Shown: positions 52,841-62,914, counted from the first letter of the stretch. The stretch is 64,000 nucleotides of DNA from Cylindrospermum stagnale PCC 7417 (GCF_000317535.1 NC_019757.1:2186501-2250500); one strand, 5' to 3'. Program-made: numbers and translations. Notes: generated by a model not told the origin, from the sequence alone.

Positions 52841-53329
52841 TTATTTTAGCCTGATTAAATCTTCAATCACTACTTCCACTTCTTCAACTTCAAATTCATT
52901 AGCTGAAGCATTCATATCAGTAATTTTATAACTACTAGGCCATCCCCGTTTGAACTCAAATCTGGCAACTTCTAAAGAAGCTTGGTTATAAATGGTCAAA
53001 GAACCATCTCGGCGTTGTTTAGCCCAATTACCTTGTTCCACAGCTTTAAACCAGTTCCACATAGTCATGGAAATAGTCATCCCCCGACGCAGGATGAGAT
53101 TATTGTTTTTGACATTACCAGGTAGTTTAGTCCGGACTACTAAACCAGATTTAGATGCGCCCATTTTCTGGGGTGTAACCTCAGCTATTTCGATGACATC
53201 ATGGGTACGTTTAAAGCCTTGACATTCCATAAAATAGCCGTCTATTGGTTCCTGGCTACCATCAAGTTTTAGTTCTAGGTAAAATCTGGAATTAGTGAGA
53301 ATTTCAGGAACTTCATTTCCATTTGCCAT
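52841..53329 (-). CDS. eCIS tube protein (gp19 family, third copy)
   Basis: 162 residues from the ATG at 53329 (MANGNEVPEIL, GAGG upstream). An ATG at 53371 would add 14 residues that do not fit the family. T4 gp19-like fold: NSRFYLELKL, GFKRTHDVIEIAEVTPQ, GSLTIYNQASLEVARFEFKRGWP. The third and most diverged of three consecutive tube paralogues; it resembles the Pvc5/Afp5-type protein that caps or starts the tube at the baseplate. Confidence 0.85.
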   Translation of the reverse strand: MANGNEVPEILTNSRFYLELKLDGSQEPIDGYFMECQGFKRTHDVIEIAEVTPQKMGASKSGLVVRTKLPGNVKNNNLILRRGMTISMTMWNWFKAVEQGNWAKQRRDGSLTIYNQASLEVARFEFKRGWPSSYKITDMNASANEFEVEEVEVVIEDLIRLK

Positions 53330-53478
53330 AGTGTTTCTAGCCTCAAAATAAAGACAAAAGGTAAAAGACAAAAAACAGAATAGCTATTATCTGTATCTTG
53401 CTTTCACCTTTTTATTTTCTACTTTTGATAAATCACCTATCAATTCAGTCAGATAGGGCAACTTTCACTTGATCAGTT

Positions 53479-53952
53479 TTACTTGATACGATGTAATGAC
53501 TCATAGGCAAACTCTACTGTTTCTGTAGATAGTCCTTCTTCACCGGCAGCCAATTTAGAAGATTTATAACTTTGGGGCATGATCCCTGTCAAATTCCAAC
53601 GAGCTGCTTCCTCACCCCCTTGATTATAAAGTATAATCGAGCCAGTTTTACGTACCCCTTTAGTTTGTGTGCCTCCCCCAGCAATTGGCTCAGAGTGAGA
53701 CTGACTATACCATTCAACTAACCTTTTGTCTTGAACAGTAGCGACAAACTCGACAGTTACTTTACCGTTAGTTACCCCTGTAACTGTTGCTTGAATCGCG
53801 CTTTTTCCTCCCTTGGAGACACCAAAGGACTTTTTATCACCAGCAGTTTGGAGAGTGTTACCTACCCCACTCACTTTCTTGACAATCAGATCGTCCAAGC
53901 CATCTAAGTTGAAATAAAACTTGGAACAAGAAAGAATCTCATCTTTAGCCAT
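53479..53952 (-). CDS. eCIS tube protein (gp19 family, second copy)
   Basis: 157 residues, SCSKFYFNLDGLDDLIVKKV, KGGKSAIQATVTGV, GSIILYNQGGEEAARWNLTG, typical of T4 gp19/Hcp-like inner tube subunits. Same length as the first copy. In eCIS, hexamers of this protein stack to form the channel that carries cargo. Confidence 0.87.
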   Translation of the reverse strand: MAKDEILSCSKFYFNLDGLDDLIVKKVSGVGNTLQTAGDKKSFGVSKGGKSAIQATVTGVTNGKVTVEFVATVQDKRLVEWYSQSHSEPIAGGGTQTKGVRKTGSIILYNQGGEEAARWNLTGIMPQSYKSSKLAAGEEGLSTETVEFAYESLHRIK

Positions 53953-53999
53953 TGAATACCACCTATTTATTTACGGAAAACTCTGAGCAATTTTTTCTG

Positions 54000-54473
54000 T
54001 TATACAATCCGGTTGATTTGTTCGCAGACAATCTCAAAAGTTTCGACGGCTAAGTCTTTACTTTCAGCAGTAAAATCTGACACCTTATAAGACTTAATCC
54101 AAGCGTTAGCTAAATTCCAGCGTATTACTTCTGTATCTTCACTATCGTAGGCAACGATGGAACCATTTTTCCGGTTACTGTTCCACTTCCCATCCCCACC
54201 TTCACTTTTGGGCATGCTACCTTTCATCCAGTTATAAAAGTCCATGTCCCCTTCAACGACATATACCTCAATAGTGACGTTGGGATTTTCTTCAAAACCC
54301 CCAGAGGTAGTTTGCCAAAGTGTTTTGCCACCTTTAGTTGATGCTAGAGGTTTTTCATGACCAGCGGTTTGACCGGCAAAACTTACTTCTGTAACACTCT
54401 TAATCAACTTATTCGTCAAACCGTCAAATTCCACGTAATACCTACTATTAGGAATCGGTGTTAACTGAGCCAT
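54000..54473 (-). CDS. eCIS tube protein (gp19 family, first copy)
   Basis: 157 residues, PNSRYYVEFDGLTNKLIKSV, AGHEKPLASTKGGKTLWQTT, GSIVAYDSEDTEVIRWNLAN. Inner tube subunit like Afp1/Pvc1. It follows the sheath gene by 126 bp. Main tube protein versus second copy cannot be told from sequence alone. Confidence 0.88.
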   Translation of the reverse strand: MAQLTPIPNSRYYVEFDGLTNKLIKSVTEVSFAGQTAGHEKPLASTKGGKTLWQTTSGGFEENPNVTIEVYVVEGDMDFYNWMKGSMPKSEGGDGKWNSNRKNGSIVAYDSEDTEVIRWNLANAWIKSYKVSDFTAESKDLAVETFEIVCEQINRIV

Positions 54474-54599
54474 ATTTTTAATCCTTTAAAAGGCTAAATT
54501 TCAGATGAGAAAAGTCAAAATCTAGCAGTACAAGCTAGGAATATTTAAAATTTATCCTTGTACAGACGCAATGTTATTCGCGTCTGTACTTTGAACTTA

Positions 54600-56279
54600 T
54601 TACTGGTTAGGTGACCACTGACTAAAGCGGAAGATCACAAATTCGGCAGGTCTAACGGGACAAACACCAACTTCGATGTACAAACGACCCAACATCATAG
54701 TTTCGTGAGTGTTGATGCTGGCGTCGCACTTGACGTAAAAGGCTTCAGCCGCAGTACCTCCGAATAAAGCACCTTCCCGCCAGAGTCTTTCTAAGAAACT
54801 GGTTACGGTACGGGTGACACGGGCCCACAAATCTTGATCGTTAGGCTCAAACACAACCCATTGAGTTCCCAGTTCTACAGATTTCTCAATGTAGCTCATC
54901 AAGCGACGAACGCTGATGTAACGCCATTGGACGTTATCTGGTTCTACCAAAGTTCGAGCGCCCCAAATACGAATACCTCGGTTGGGAAAGGTGCGGATAC
55001 AGTTGATTCCCAAGGGGTTCAGCAGTTCTTGTTCACGCAAGTTGGTTTCATAGGCCAAACCAATTACACCTCTGGGTGTATCGTTAGCTGGTGCTTTATA
55101 AACTCCTCTGGTTTCATCTGTCCGACACCAGACTCCTAGCATGTGACCAGAAGGCGGAACCATAATTGGTCTACCACCGTTGCGGGGGTTGGGGACTTTG
55201 ATCCAAGGGTAGTAGAGGGCGGCAAATTGCGATCGCCGATTAAACGCACTCAACCACTGAGCAACGTGCTGGGGCTTCATCTGGCTGGGGGGTACTGGCG
55301 CACCACCACCCTTGCAAGGTGGTGGGTCTAAAGCCACCATCCGGCCAGGCGCATTGCCTTCACACATGCTAACAAGGGCTTCCATAATCCCATGCACCTG
55401 ATCCAGGTTGAGGATGCCACTTTGATATGCCCGCATCAAATCGGGGAAGGAAAGCATGGTAATTTCGTCAATTTCAAAAATACCTTGCAGACCTGTGCGA
55501 TCGTCTCTTACCCCTTGGACATCCCGTGGGAAACGGTCTGGGGTAGATACCACTGGTGGTGGGGTCACCTCGTACATCCCATTTGCTGGACGGCGAGATA
55601 GAGGTTGTCCTGGTGTACCCAAGTCAGCCACATTCAAAAACGGAGAATCCTGAAGCGCAGTTACAGCATAAGTCCCTACTTGGGCTTCAACTTCTGGGTT
55701 CATCGACAAGTGATCGTACTGTTCCAGAACTTCTCCATCCCGGCTGACAATAACTTTGAAGAATTCACCAGTATTTAAAGGTGGTTCAGCTTCCGGGCTT
55801 CCTGGTGGTAGAGGTTCACTTTCGATGATCGAAATATTAATTCGTCCCGCTGCTGCTGGTTGGTCATTGGCATCTTCATCTTCTGCCGGCTTCAGAGCAA
55901 ACTGCAAAGAGGGACGATTGCCAGTAGTACGAATCTTCAGAGCAGTTTCTTCTGCTGGCGGTAGGGCTGTACCTGGGAGTTTTGTACCAATACTAGCTAC
56001 CCAACAACGCCCACCACCGTTAAGAAACCAACCGTTGACAGCAAAGGGTAGATAAGCATCAAAATCTGTATAGCCATCGGAACCTTGTTTGGCAAAGTAT
56101 TCCAGGTACTCATTCCATGATGTCACCAACATCGGTTTAAATATTTCGGCATCACCACGCACATCTTCTGTAAAGCCGATAAACCCAGCAATATTCGTAC
56201 TTACACCCTCTATTGGGCGGCTACCTCTATCTACTTCTTCGACGTAGACACCAGGAGCAAAGTAATCTAATCTAGGCAT
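54600..56279 (-). CDS. eCIS contractile sheath protein
   Basis: 559 residues. The N-terminus DYFAPGVYVEEVDRGSRPIE is the signature of contractile tail sheaths. The C-terminal third (ARTLVEPDNVQWRYISVRRL, SIEKS-like helix, FVEPNDQDLW-like segment, LYIEVGVCPVRPAEFVIFRF) forms the core that binds the tube. Contraction of the sheath drives the inner tube out. A variable middle domain (~140-290, Pro-rich) faces outward. It is the only sheath gene in the window. Confidence 0.93.
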   Translation of the reverse strand: MPRLDYFAPGVYVEEVDRGSRPIEGVSTNIAGFIGFTEDVRGDAEIFKPMLVTSWNEYLEYFAKQGSDGYTDFDAYLPFAVNGWFLNGGGRCWVASIGTKLPGTALPPAEETALKIRTTGNRPSLQFALKPAEDEDANDQPAAAGRINISIIESEPLPPGSPEAEPPLNTGEFFKVIVSRDGEVLEQYDHLSMNPEVEAQVGTYAVTALQDSPFLNVADLGTPGQPLSRRPANGMYEVTPPPVVSTPDRFPRDVQGVRDDRTGLQGIFEIDEITMLSFPDLMRAYQSGILNLDQVHGIMEALVSMCEGNAPGRMVALDPPPCKGGGAPVPPSQMKPQHVAQWLSAFNRRSQFAALYYPWIKVPNPRNGGRPIMVPPSGHMLGVWCRTDETRGVYKAPANDTPRGVIGLAYETNLREQELLNPLGINCIRTFPNRGIRIWGARTLVEPDNVQWRYISVRRLMSYIEKSVELGTQWVVFEPNDQDLWARVTRTVTSFLERLWREGALFGGTAAEAFYVKCDASINTHETMMLGRLYIEVGVCPVRPAEFVIFRFSQWSPNQ

Positions 56280-56351
56280 AGTGGGTGATTTTCCTTTATT
56301 TACTTAATAACAGTCCTTAATCCTTAGTTTTTAATCCTCTGAACCAATAAC

Positions 56352-56888
56352 TTAACTGTTGGTTTTAATCAACATTTCTTGATTAGTCTTGGTCAAAGGA
56401 TAGCTTTGTAGGTTGAAGGGGATTGTCAGCGTCACATACAAAGCTGGACGTAATGGGACACCCAGCGCACTCCACAAAGCGGCAGCATCGATAGGATGGA
56501 CAGCAGAAACGGTCATCGACAATTCGCCATGACCGCGTAGTACTGGGGCCAGCATCTCCTCTCGTAACGATTGGTGATGCAAAAGTAGTATCAATGCCTC
56601 TGACAGCAGACGCTGTTCGCCCAAACAGGTGTTGTCCCAGGCGCTTACCAAGAATGACACATCAAACCACCTAGGTGATGGTAGGGGCGGTATTCCCTGC
56701 TTTGCAGAATGCTGACAATAGGATTGCCGTATATAAACATTTTCCCGGATGTTGTAACAGTACAAGTTCAGCCTGGGGTTAACATTCTGTCCTACACCAG
56801 GGTGGTGGAAATCAATTTGCTCTGTACTGACCAGGGAAATCCCGCCAGCTAATATTTCTGCTAAAGTTTGGGTAGCAGCTGAGATCAT
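56352..56888 (-). CDS. DUF4255 eCIS accessory protein
   Basis: 178 residues from the ATG at 56888 (MISAATQTLAEILAGGISL, the usual family start); an ATG at 56897 is three residues earlier. DUF4255 proteins (Afp16/Pvc16 neighbourhood) are near-constant members of contractile-injection loci and probably act as tube terminators or in length control. It is the first gene of the minus-strand arm, divergent from the kinase gene. Confidence 0.85.
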   Translation of the reverse strand: MISAATQTLAEILAGGISLVSTEQIDFHHPGVGQNVNPRLNLYCYNIRENVYIRQSYCQHSAKQGIPPLPSPRWFDVSFLVSAWDNTCLGEQRLLSEALILLLHHQSLREEMLAPVLRGHGELSMTVSAVHPIDAAALWSALGVPLRPALYVTLTIPFNLQSYPLTKTNQEMLIKTNS

Positions 56889-57337
56889 AAGACACAACAG
56901 CAGGGTTCCTTAAATGTGCCCCCAATCAGTCTGAATGGGTATATTTGATGCCATCATACTGGTTTACGGAGGTGGGAGCGTCCCTATCAGAGTTGCTGAT
57001 GCAGGTAACATAGGGTAACTACTTTGCTACCTGCCCTATAGAAAAGCGGAGGGTCTAGAGAACTAAATAAACCTTTGAGTCAGGCTTTTATTTCTATTGA
57101 TTTGCCACTTGTAGGTAGTTGTTTATAGCTTAGAGATCCAGTAGTCGAGTGGTTATTAGACTTTGGTCGATATTCTAAATAATTGTTTTAAATTGGTTAA
57201 ATGACAAGTTTGTGAGTATAAACTGAATCAGTCAGTATTTATACAGTAAGAAGCACAAGTGCCAGAGGTGAAAAATCTCTAAGGACTTGTAGCATTTGCA
57301 ACGCTTCTTACTTTTCGAGTATGCCGGAGAGAAAAAG
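56889..57337. promoter_or_regulatory. Divergent control region of the two eCIS arms
   Basis: About 450 bp without a gene. It must hold the promoters for the sheath-tube arm (minus) and the kinase-regulator-ATPase arm (plus). The adjacent response regulator may bind here. No strong palindrome was noticed. Confidence 0.5.
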
Positions 57338-58495
57338 ATGAAGGTTGCTACTCAAAAGTTAACGGCTCACATCCATCTACCTTCCTCCCCGAACAATTCG
57401 CCAAGCAAGTTATCGGCAGCTGATGTTAACAAGATGTGTAAACTGATTGTTCAACAGTTAGCAACCTTACTATCGACTGGGGCTGTTTGGACTGTATATC
57501 AAGACCTGGATACAGGAGGACGTCAATTAGTTACTGAATATACAGCAGATGCTCAAACATCTCGGAGGACAAATCGCTTTAGCTCTAGGGAATCTCACCT
57601 CGATCTTTTATATCTGCATCAAGAACAATGGTTGTCTGCCGATTTACCGTTGCTCAAAATCACTGAATTCCGCTTAACCAAACATCATGCCTATGTTTGT
57701 TGTGTGGGTGAGCAGAGTTTAAAAGCAGCAGAATATATTTTTATATGTACTGATGAACCGCTCTCGCCTGGACAGCAACAGTTGCTACTGGGCAATGCTC
57801 AGATCCTGAGTCAGTATTTAGCTATGTATAAAGAGCGATCGCACAATCTGGCAGAAATTGCTTCTTTATCCCAAGCACTGGGACGGGCAGAACATCAACT
57901 GCGGAATCCTTTGGCACTAATTAATCTTTATGCTGAAAATCTCCGCTTGGCCTTGCCATCTGGCATTTTGCAAGAACAAGCAACCCTAATTCGCAAAACA
58001 GCAGATGAACTCAGTTCTAAGTTGACCGATTTGCTCTACTATGGGCAACGGGCAAGATTACAAATTAAGCAGTATGACTTGTCAACAATTATTGCTGAGA
58101 GCATTAAAGGTCTGCAACCCTGGCTGGAGAAAAAAAAATTACAAATATGCTGTCCCGATAAGCCTGTGGTTGTGACAGTTGATAGCTGGCAGATGAAACA
58201 GGTTTTTGACAATTTATTGACTAATGCTGTTCATTTTAGCCCAGAAGGTGGGACGGTGAGCTGCAATTGGCATATTTATAGTCATGAAGTTTTGGTAGAA
58301 ATTTGCGATCGCGGTTCCGGAATTTCCGAAGACGACTTGAAGCTAATATTTAAACCTTATTATTCTCGGCGTCTGGGGGGCACTGGGTTAGGGTTAGCGA
58401 TCGCTCAAAAAATTATTCTTGACCATCAAGGCAACTTGTGGGCAGAAAATCTCCCTGAAGGTGGCGCTCAATTCTCCTTTACCCTACCGCGATAA
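57338..58495 (+). CDS. GAF-like sensor histidine kinase at the eCIS locus
   Basis: 385 residues from ATG 57338, with GGAGA upstream; a TTG at 57296 adds 14. N-terminal ~1-180 looks GAF-like. HisKA has the phospho-His in AEHQLRNPLALINLYAENL, and HATPase_c has DNLLTNAVHFSPEGG and GGTGLGLAIAQKI. No membrane helix, so it is a cytoplasmic sensor. The NarL-type regulator gene follows after 95 bp, making a complete two-component pair embedded in the eCIS locus. Confidence 0.9.
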   Translation: MKVATQKLTAHIHLPSSPNNSPSKLSAADVNKMCKLIVQQLATLLSTGAVWTVYQDLDTGGRQLVTEYTADAQTSRRTNRFSSRESHLDLLYLHQEQWLSADLPLLKITEFRLTKHHAYVCCVGEQSLKAAEYIFICTDEPLSPGQQQLLLGNAQILSQYLAMYKERSHNLAEIASLSQALGRAEHQLRNPLALINLYAENLRLALPSGILQEQATLIRKTADELSSKLTDLLYYGQRARLQIKQYDLSTIIAESIKGLQPWLEKKKLQICCPDKPVVVTVDSWQMKQVFDNLLTNAVHFSPEGGTVSCNWHIYSHEVLVEICDRGSGISEDDLKLIFKPYYSRRLGGTGLGLAIAQKIILDHQGNLWAENLPEGGAQFSFTLPR

Positions 58496-58590
58496 CAAAT
58501 AATAAGGTACTGATGTAAAACAAGAAACGAGCAAGAAGTGGAAATTAGTCATTCCACTCTCTTTGATGAATCAGGGAAATAACCATAACC

Positions 58591-59271
58591 ATGAACGGGA
58601 AAAAAGAGCTAATCTCAATTCTGCTTGTAGATGACGAACCCCACTTTCGGCAAGGAATACGCACTTTATTAAACTTTTACAACAATAGCAGTGGTGTAGA
58701 CTTAGATATTGTGGGTGAGGCAGCTTCCGTTGAGCAAGCATTGAAGTTAACTGCTGAACAACATCCCGCTTTGATTTTACTGGACTTAGAACTGCCTCCA
58801 GATGATGGAATTACTGCCCTACTCCGCCTCGGAGAATTGTCTTATCACGGTAAAGTGCTAATCTTGTCAGCACACCAGCAAGATGAATGGGTATTTCGAG
58901 CCATGCAAGCTGGCGCTTGGGGTTACGTTTTTAAAGACCAATTGGCTACCCAATTATGTCAAGCTATCTCCACTGTAATGGATAACAAAGTATATTTACC
59001 CCCAGAAGTAGCTACTGGCTTTTTTCGTTTGTTTCACTATTACACTGGTCACTCCCTCAACTCTGGTAATGGCATTCACTTAACCGAACGAGAGCGAGAA
59101 GTATTAAACTGGTTAGTCCAAGGAGCTTCTAATGAACAAATAGCCGGACATCTTTATATTACAGTTGCCACCGTCAAAGCTCATTTAACAGCAATATTTG
59201 AAAAATTAGGCGTAACTAGCCGCACCCAGGCAATTGTTAAAGCTTTAAAGTTGGGTTTAGTTTGCCCCTAG
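58591..59271 (+). CDS. NarL/FixJ-type response regulator
   Basis: 226 residues. Receiver domain with DDE (14-16), phospho-Asp65 in LILLDLELPP, and a conserved Lys in FKDQLA. LuxR-type helix-turn-helix at ~158-222 (LTEREREVLNWLVQGASNEQ, HLYITVATVKAHLTAIFEKL). Probably controlled by the kinase just upstream; eCIS genes on either side are the obvious candidate targets. Confidence 0.92.
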   Translation: MNGKKELISILLVDDEPHFRQGIRTLLNFYNNSSGVDLDIVGEAASVEQALKLTAEQHPALILLDLELPPDDGITALLRLGELSYHGKVLILSAHQQDEWVFRAMQAGAWGYVFKDQLATQLCQAISTVMDNKVYLPPEVATGFFRLFHYYTGHSLNSGNGIHLTEREREVLNWLVQGASNEQIAGHLYITVATVKAHLTAIFEKLGVTSRTQAIVKALKLGLVCP

Positions 59272-59298
59272 AGGCAATAGGTAATAGGCAATAGGCAA

Positions 59299-59384
59299 AT
59301 GACTAATGACTAATGACTAATGACTAATGACTAATGACTAATGACTAATGACTAATGAATAATGACTAATGACTAATGACTAAT
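59299..59384. repeat. Tandem heptamer repeat (AATGACT), about 12 units
   Basis: About twelve units, one or two imperfect, fill the gap between the response regulator and DUF4255 genes. The preceding 25 bases (AATAGGC-type units) form a second, shorter array. The repeat ends 6 bases before the DUF4255 ATG, so copy number could change the spacing or RBS access of that gene. Confidence 0.95.
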
Positions 59385-59389
59385 AACAA

Positions 59390-60655
59390 ATGAGTAATTA
59401 TTTAGCTATTGCCACTGCAACTGCGACTCTACAAAGAACTTTGCAGGCCAGTGTACAAGGAGAAGTGGATGGCGCGAGGGTAACAACTCTCAGACCTGAT
59501 CGCTTAAATAGTGGATCACCAGAAGCAGGAATTAACATTTTTCTTTACGACATTTTACTTAATCCTGCTTGGCGCAGTGCTGATTTACGTCAACGCTACT
59601 CGGAAGAAAAATTTGTTAAACGATTGCAAACAGGTTTGGATCTCTACTACTTGTTGACTACCTATGGAAATGAGGTGGAGTTAGAACCACAACGGCTGAT
59701 GGGTAGCGTCATTCGCACCTTGAATAGTAAATCAATTATTAACCAGCAGACGATTCGGGACACAGTAGCAGACTCAACTTTTACGTTTTTAGTAGGTTCT
59801 GACCTCGACGCGCAAGTAGAAGCGATTACGATTACTCCCACTGACCTGAATATCGAAGAAATATCTAAAATTTGGTCTACACTTTTTCAGACTCCTTACT
59901 CATTATCGATAGCTTATAAAGCGAGTGTGGTCTTGATTGACGGTGGTGATATCCCCAAAAAACCCTTACCTGTCAAAAATCTTCAGCGCCATGTTACACC
60001 ATACCAACCAGCGATCGCGCAAATCAAGGTACTAGAAGAACTATCCAAACTCTGGAAAGCCCCGCAAGCGCCAGTATCCTTGATTCTTGCTACCAGCACA
60101 TTGCTAATTCAGGGCGACAAGTTAAGCGCAGATATTACTGAAGTAAGCATCGGGAATGTGAAAATAGTCGCCGAAACAGTAACCGATAAGCAGATTACTC
60201 TAAATCTCTCGTCAATACCGATAGAATCCCTGCGGGCAGGTGTCCAGAGTTTACAGGTAATTCACCCTCGTCAACAGGTCACCTCTAATGTAATGCCGAT
60301 TATGTTGCGCCCGACAATTCAAGCGATCAGTTTGTCTAATCAACAGAGTAAAGATGATGACACGCGATCAGCTGATGTCACTGTAGAAGTCGATTTCGCA
60401 ATTGATCCAGGGCAACGAGTAACTTTGATCTTGACTGAACTTTCAGTTTCACAATGGTCAGGTTACAGCTTCGACCAAACTAAGAATAGACGCGCCAATT
60501 CCCACTTAATTACCTTCGCAATTACCGATTGTTTGCCAGGAACCTATCTAGTCCGTTTGGCTGTAGACGGTGCAGAAAGTTTGCTGACAGTTGATACAGA
60601 TCGCCAAAGTTCGACGTTCGAGCAGTATATTGCACCTATTTTGGTGATTTCATGA
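59390..60655 (+). CDS. DUF4255 protein with C-terminal Ig-like region
   Basis: 421 residues. N-terminal ~1-190 is DUF4255 (LAIATATATLQRTLQASVQG, INIFLYDILLNPAWRSADLR, YYLLTTYGNEVELEPQRLMG). The C-terminal half has two beta-sandwich-like modules, the last ending PGTYLVRLAVDGAES. It belongs to the eCIS locus and is a longer paralogue of the protein at 56352. The heptamer array lies immediately before the start. Confidence 0.85.
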   Translation: MSNYLAIATATATLQRTLQASVQGEVDGARVTTLRPDRLNSGSPEAGINIFLYDILLNPAWRSADLRQRYSEEKFVKRLQTGLDLYYLLTTYGNEVELEPQRLMGSVIRTLNSKSIINQQTIRDTVADSTFTFLVGSDLDAQVEAITITPTDLNIEEISKIWSTLFQTPYSLSIAYKASVVLIDGGDIPKKPLPVKNLQRHVTPYQPAIAQIKVLEELSKLWKAPQAPVSLILATSTLLIQGDKLSADITEVSIGNVKIVAETVTDKQITLNLSSIPIESLRAGVQSLQVIHPRQQVTSNVMPIMLRPTIQAISLSNQQSKDDDTRSADVTVEVDFAIDPGQRVTLILTELSVSQWSGYSFDQTKNRRANSHLITFAITDCLPGTYLVRLAVDGAESLLTVDTDRQSSTFEQYIAPILVIS

Positions 60656-60736
60656 TCAGCAAATGTAGAAATGTTGTCGGCAATGTTTCTACATTTTTCC
60701 TAATTTAAATTAGTGCCAATTAGTGCCAAAATTTAT

Positions 60737-62734
60737 ATGAAAAGTCAAATATTAACTAATAACTTACAACTGACAACCGACAATTTTGAATGGTACGAAG
60801 CAAACCAGGGTTACTTGAGCAGCGCCCTGGCTGTAGTACGTAATGCGTTGGCAGAGGAGGATGTTAATAAAAAGTCACCCCAACTGATGACTCCATTACC
60901 CCACCTGGCACCGCCAGCACTGATCACACTTTGCGATACCTTCGATTTGTCAGATTTTGAGCGAGGTGTGCTGCTGCTGTGTGCGGGCATGGAATTAGAT
61001 GCGAGTTGGGGGCCTTTATGCGCCAACGCCAGAGGTAATCATCCAAAACAGCCCTATCCAACTTTTAGTTTAGGGATGATATTACCGGGGGCTTATTGGG
61101 GCGCTTTGGCACCCACTGCACCTTTGCGGCGATGGCAGTTAATTGAAATCAGTGAAGGGGCTGCCCTGACTTTAAGTCCGCTGCGGATTAATGAACGAGT
61201 GTTGCATTATCTGATCCTGGGTGACAAGCATCTAGATGAGCGGTTGCGGGGGATTGTTGAACCGTTGGCGGCGACAAGTGAAACTCATGTACCATCCCAT
61301 TGGCAGCTAGCTAAACAAGTAGCAACGACGTGGATACAAGCCCCAGAAGGAGCAGGATTTCCAGTGGTGCAGTTGTGTGGGGACGAAGTTGGGAGTAAAA
61401 GAGCGATCGCATCCACAGCTTGCAAAGATCTCAATCTCAATTTATACATCATGTCCGCTGGGGCAATTTTCAGCCTTCGCAATAGCGAGATTAATGACTT
61501 ATTGCGCCTGTGGGAACGGGAAGCAATATTGACTAATAGCGCTTTGTTGCTAGATTGCGACGAAGTCAGGATCATAGATCCAGCTAGAGATCAAGCGATC
61601 GCACAATTAATCGACAATATCTCTAGTGCTTTAATTATTACCAGCCGTGACAGAAGGCGATCGCTCCAACGTCCCCTAATCAACATCGAAGTCCACAAAC
61701 CCAGCGCTCCAGAACAACGGCAGATTTGGCAAAATGTACTCGGCGAAACAGCCACCAGCCTCAACGGCAACGTCGAAACCTTAGTCTCTCACTTCAGCCT
61801 GAATGCCGCGACAATTCATACAGTCTGGGCCGAAGCTAGAGGAAAGTCAAAAATCGAAAACAGTGACAACTCAGAACTCAGCACCATCCTTTGGGATACC
61901 TGCCGTTCTCAAGCACGTCCGCGTTTAAATGACTTAGCCCAACCAATAGAAGCCGGTTCCACCTGGGATGATTTAGTATTGCCAGAGGCACAGCGCCAAG
62001 TATTACGAGATATTGCTGCCCATGTTCGCCAACGGGCGAAAGTATATGAAAAATGGGGATTTGGCAACAAAGGCGGGCGCGGTTTAGGCATCAGCGCCTT
62101 ATTTGCCGGAGCCAGCGGCACCGGTAAAACAATGGCAGCAGAAGTCATCGCCGACGAACTACGCTTAGACTTGTACCGCATCGATTTAAGTCAGGTGGTT
62201 AGTAAGTATATTGGCGAGACAGAGAAAAACTTGCGCCAAGTATTTGATGCAGCAGAAGTTGGGGGAGCAATTTTGCTCTTTGATGAAGCAGATGCCCTAT
62301 TTGGTAAGCGTAGCGAAGTCAAAGACAGTCATGATCGCCATGCCAACATTGAAGTCGGCTACTTGCTGCAACGCATGGAAGCTTATCGGGGTTTAGCAAT
62401 ACTCACCACCAACTTAAAAAATTCACTCGATCAGGCTTTTATGCGCCGGATTCGGTTTATCGTTCAGTTCCCCTTCCCCGATATCAACCAACGGGCCGAG
62501 ATTTGGCAGCGCATCTTCCCCAAAGCCACCCCAACCCAAGGCTTAGATGCCAATAAATTAGCGAAGTTAAATGTATCTGGTGGTAATATTCGCAACATTG
62601 CCCTGAATGCAGCTTTTCTAGCAGCTGACGCTGGGGAGCCTGTAGAGATGAAGCATATTTTACAGGCGGCTAAGAGCGAGTATGCCAAGCTGGAACGACC
62701 AATGACAGATACAGAGGTCAAAGGCTGGGTTTAA
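60737..62734 (+). CDS. eCIS AAA+ ATPase
   Basis: 665 residues from the ATG at 60737; a GTG at 60713 adds eight. The AAA+ core is at ~440-600: Walker A GASGTGKTMAAEV, Walker B AILLFDEADALFG, sensor ILTTNLKNSLD, Arg finger RRIRF. The N-terminal half is the variable domain typical of the Afp15/Pvc15 type. These ATPases are needed for assembly or cargo loading of contractile injection particles. Followed 180 bp later by a candidate cargo gene. Confidence 0.92.
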   Translation: MKSQILTNNLQLTTDNFEWYEANQGYLSSALAVVRNALAEEDVNKKSPQLMTPLPHLAPPALITLCDTFDLSDFERGVLLLCAGMELDASWGPLCANARGNHPKQPYPTFSLGMILPGAYWGALAPTAPLRRWQLIEISEGAALTLSPLRINERVLHYLILGDKHLDERLRGIVEPLAATSETHVPSHWQLAKQVATTWIQAPEGAGFPVVQLCGDEVGSKRAIASTACKDLNLNLYIMSAGAIFSLRNSEINDLLRLWEREAILTNSALLLDCDEVRIIDPARDQAIAQLIDNISSALIITSRDRRRSLQRPLINIEVHKPSAPEQRQIWQNVLGETATSLNGNVETLVSHFSLNAATIHTVWAEARGKSKIENSDNSELSTILWDTCRSQARPRLNDLAQPIEAGSTWDDLVLPEAQRQVLRDIAAHVRQRAKVYEKWGFGNKGGRGLGISALFAGASGTGKTMAAEVIADELRLDLYRIDLSQVVSKYIGETEKNLRQVFDAAEVGGAILLFDEADALFGKRSEVKDSHDRHANIEVGYLLQRMEAYRGLAILTTNLKNSLDQAFMRRIRFIVQFPFPDINQRAEIWQRIFPKATPTQGLDANKLAKLNVSGGNIRNIALNAAFLAADAGEPVEMKHILQAAKSEYAKLERPMTDTEVKGWV

Positions 62735-62914
62735 CAATAGCACTTTTTTACAAATTGTAAATATGTACTAATTACACATTTAAACGCTGTGTGTACGTCT
62801 AGAAAATGCCAAATTTTTACTTCTAAATGAGTGTAATAATAGACACAATAGAAAGTGAACGAGAAGCCGCGAGACTTTCCACTCTGGCAGAATCAAACTT
62901 AGAGGATTGAGATC

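Noticed and set aside
51884-56888. Prophage
   Set aside because: No capsid, portal, terminase or lysis genes; tube triplication, DUF4255 and AAA+ ATPase fit a contractile injection system instead.
59299-59384. CRISPR array
   Set aside because: Seven-base units without spacers; simple tandem repeat.
51884-62734. Type VI secretion system
   Set aside because: No TssJLM membrane complex, TssBC pair or ClpV-type ATPase; the sheath is a single long protein of the Afp type.
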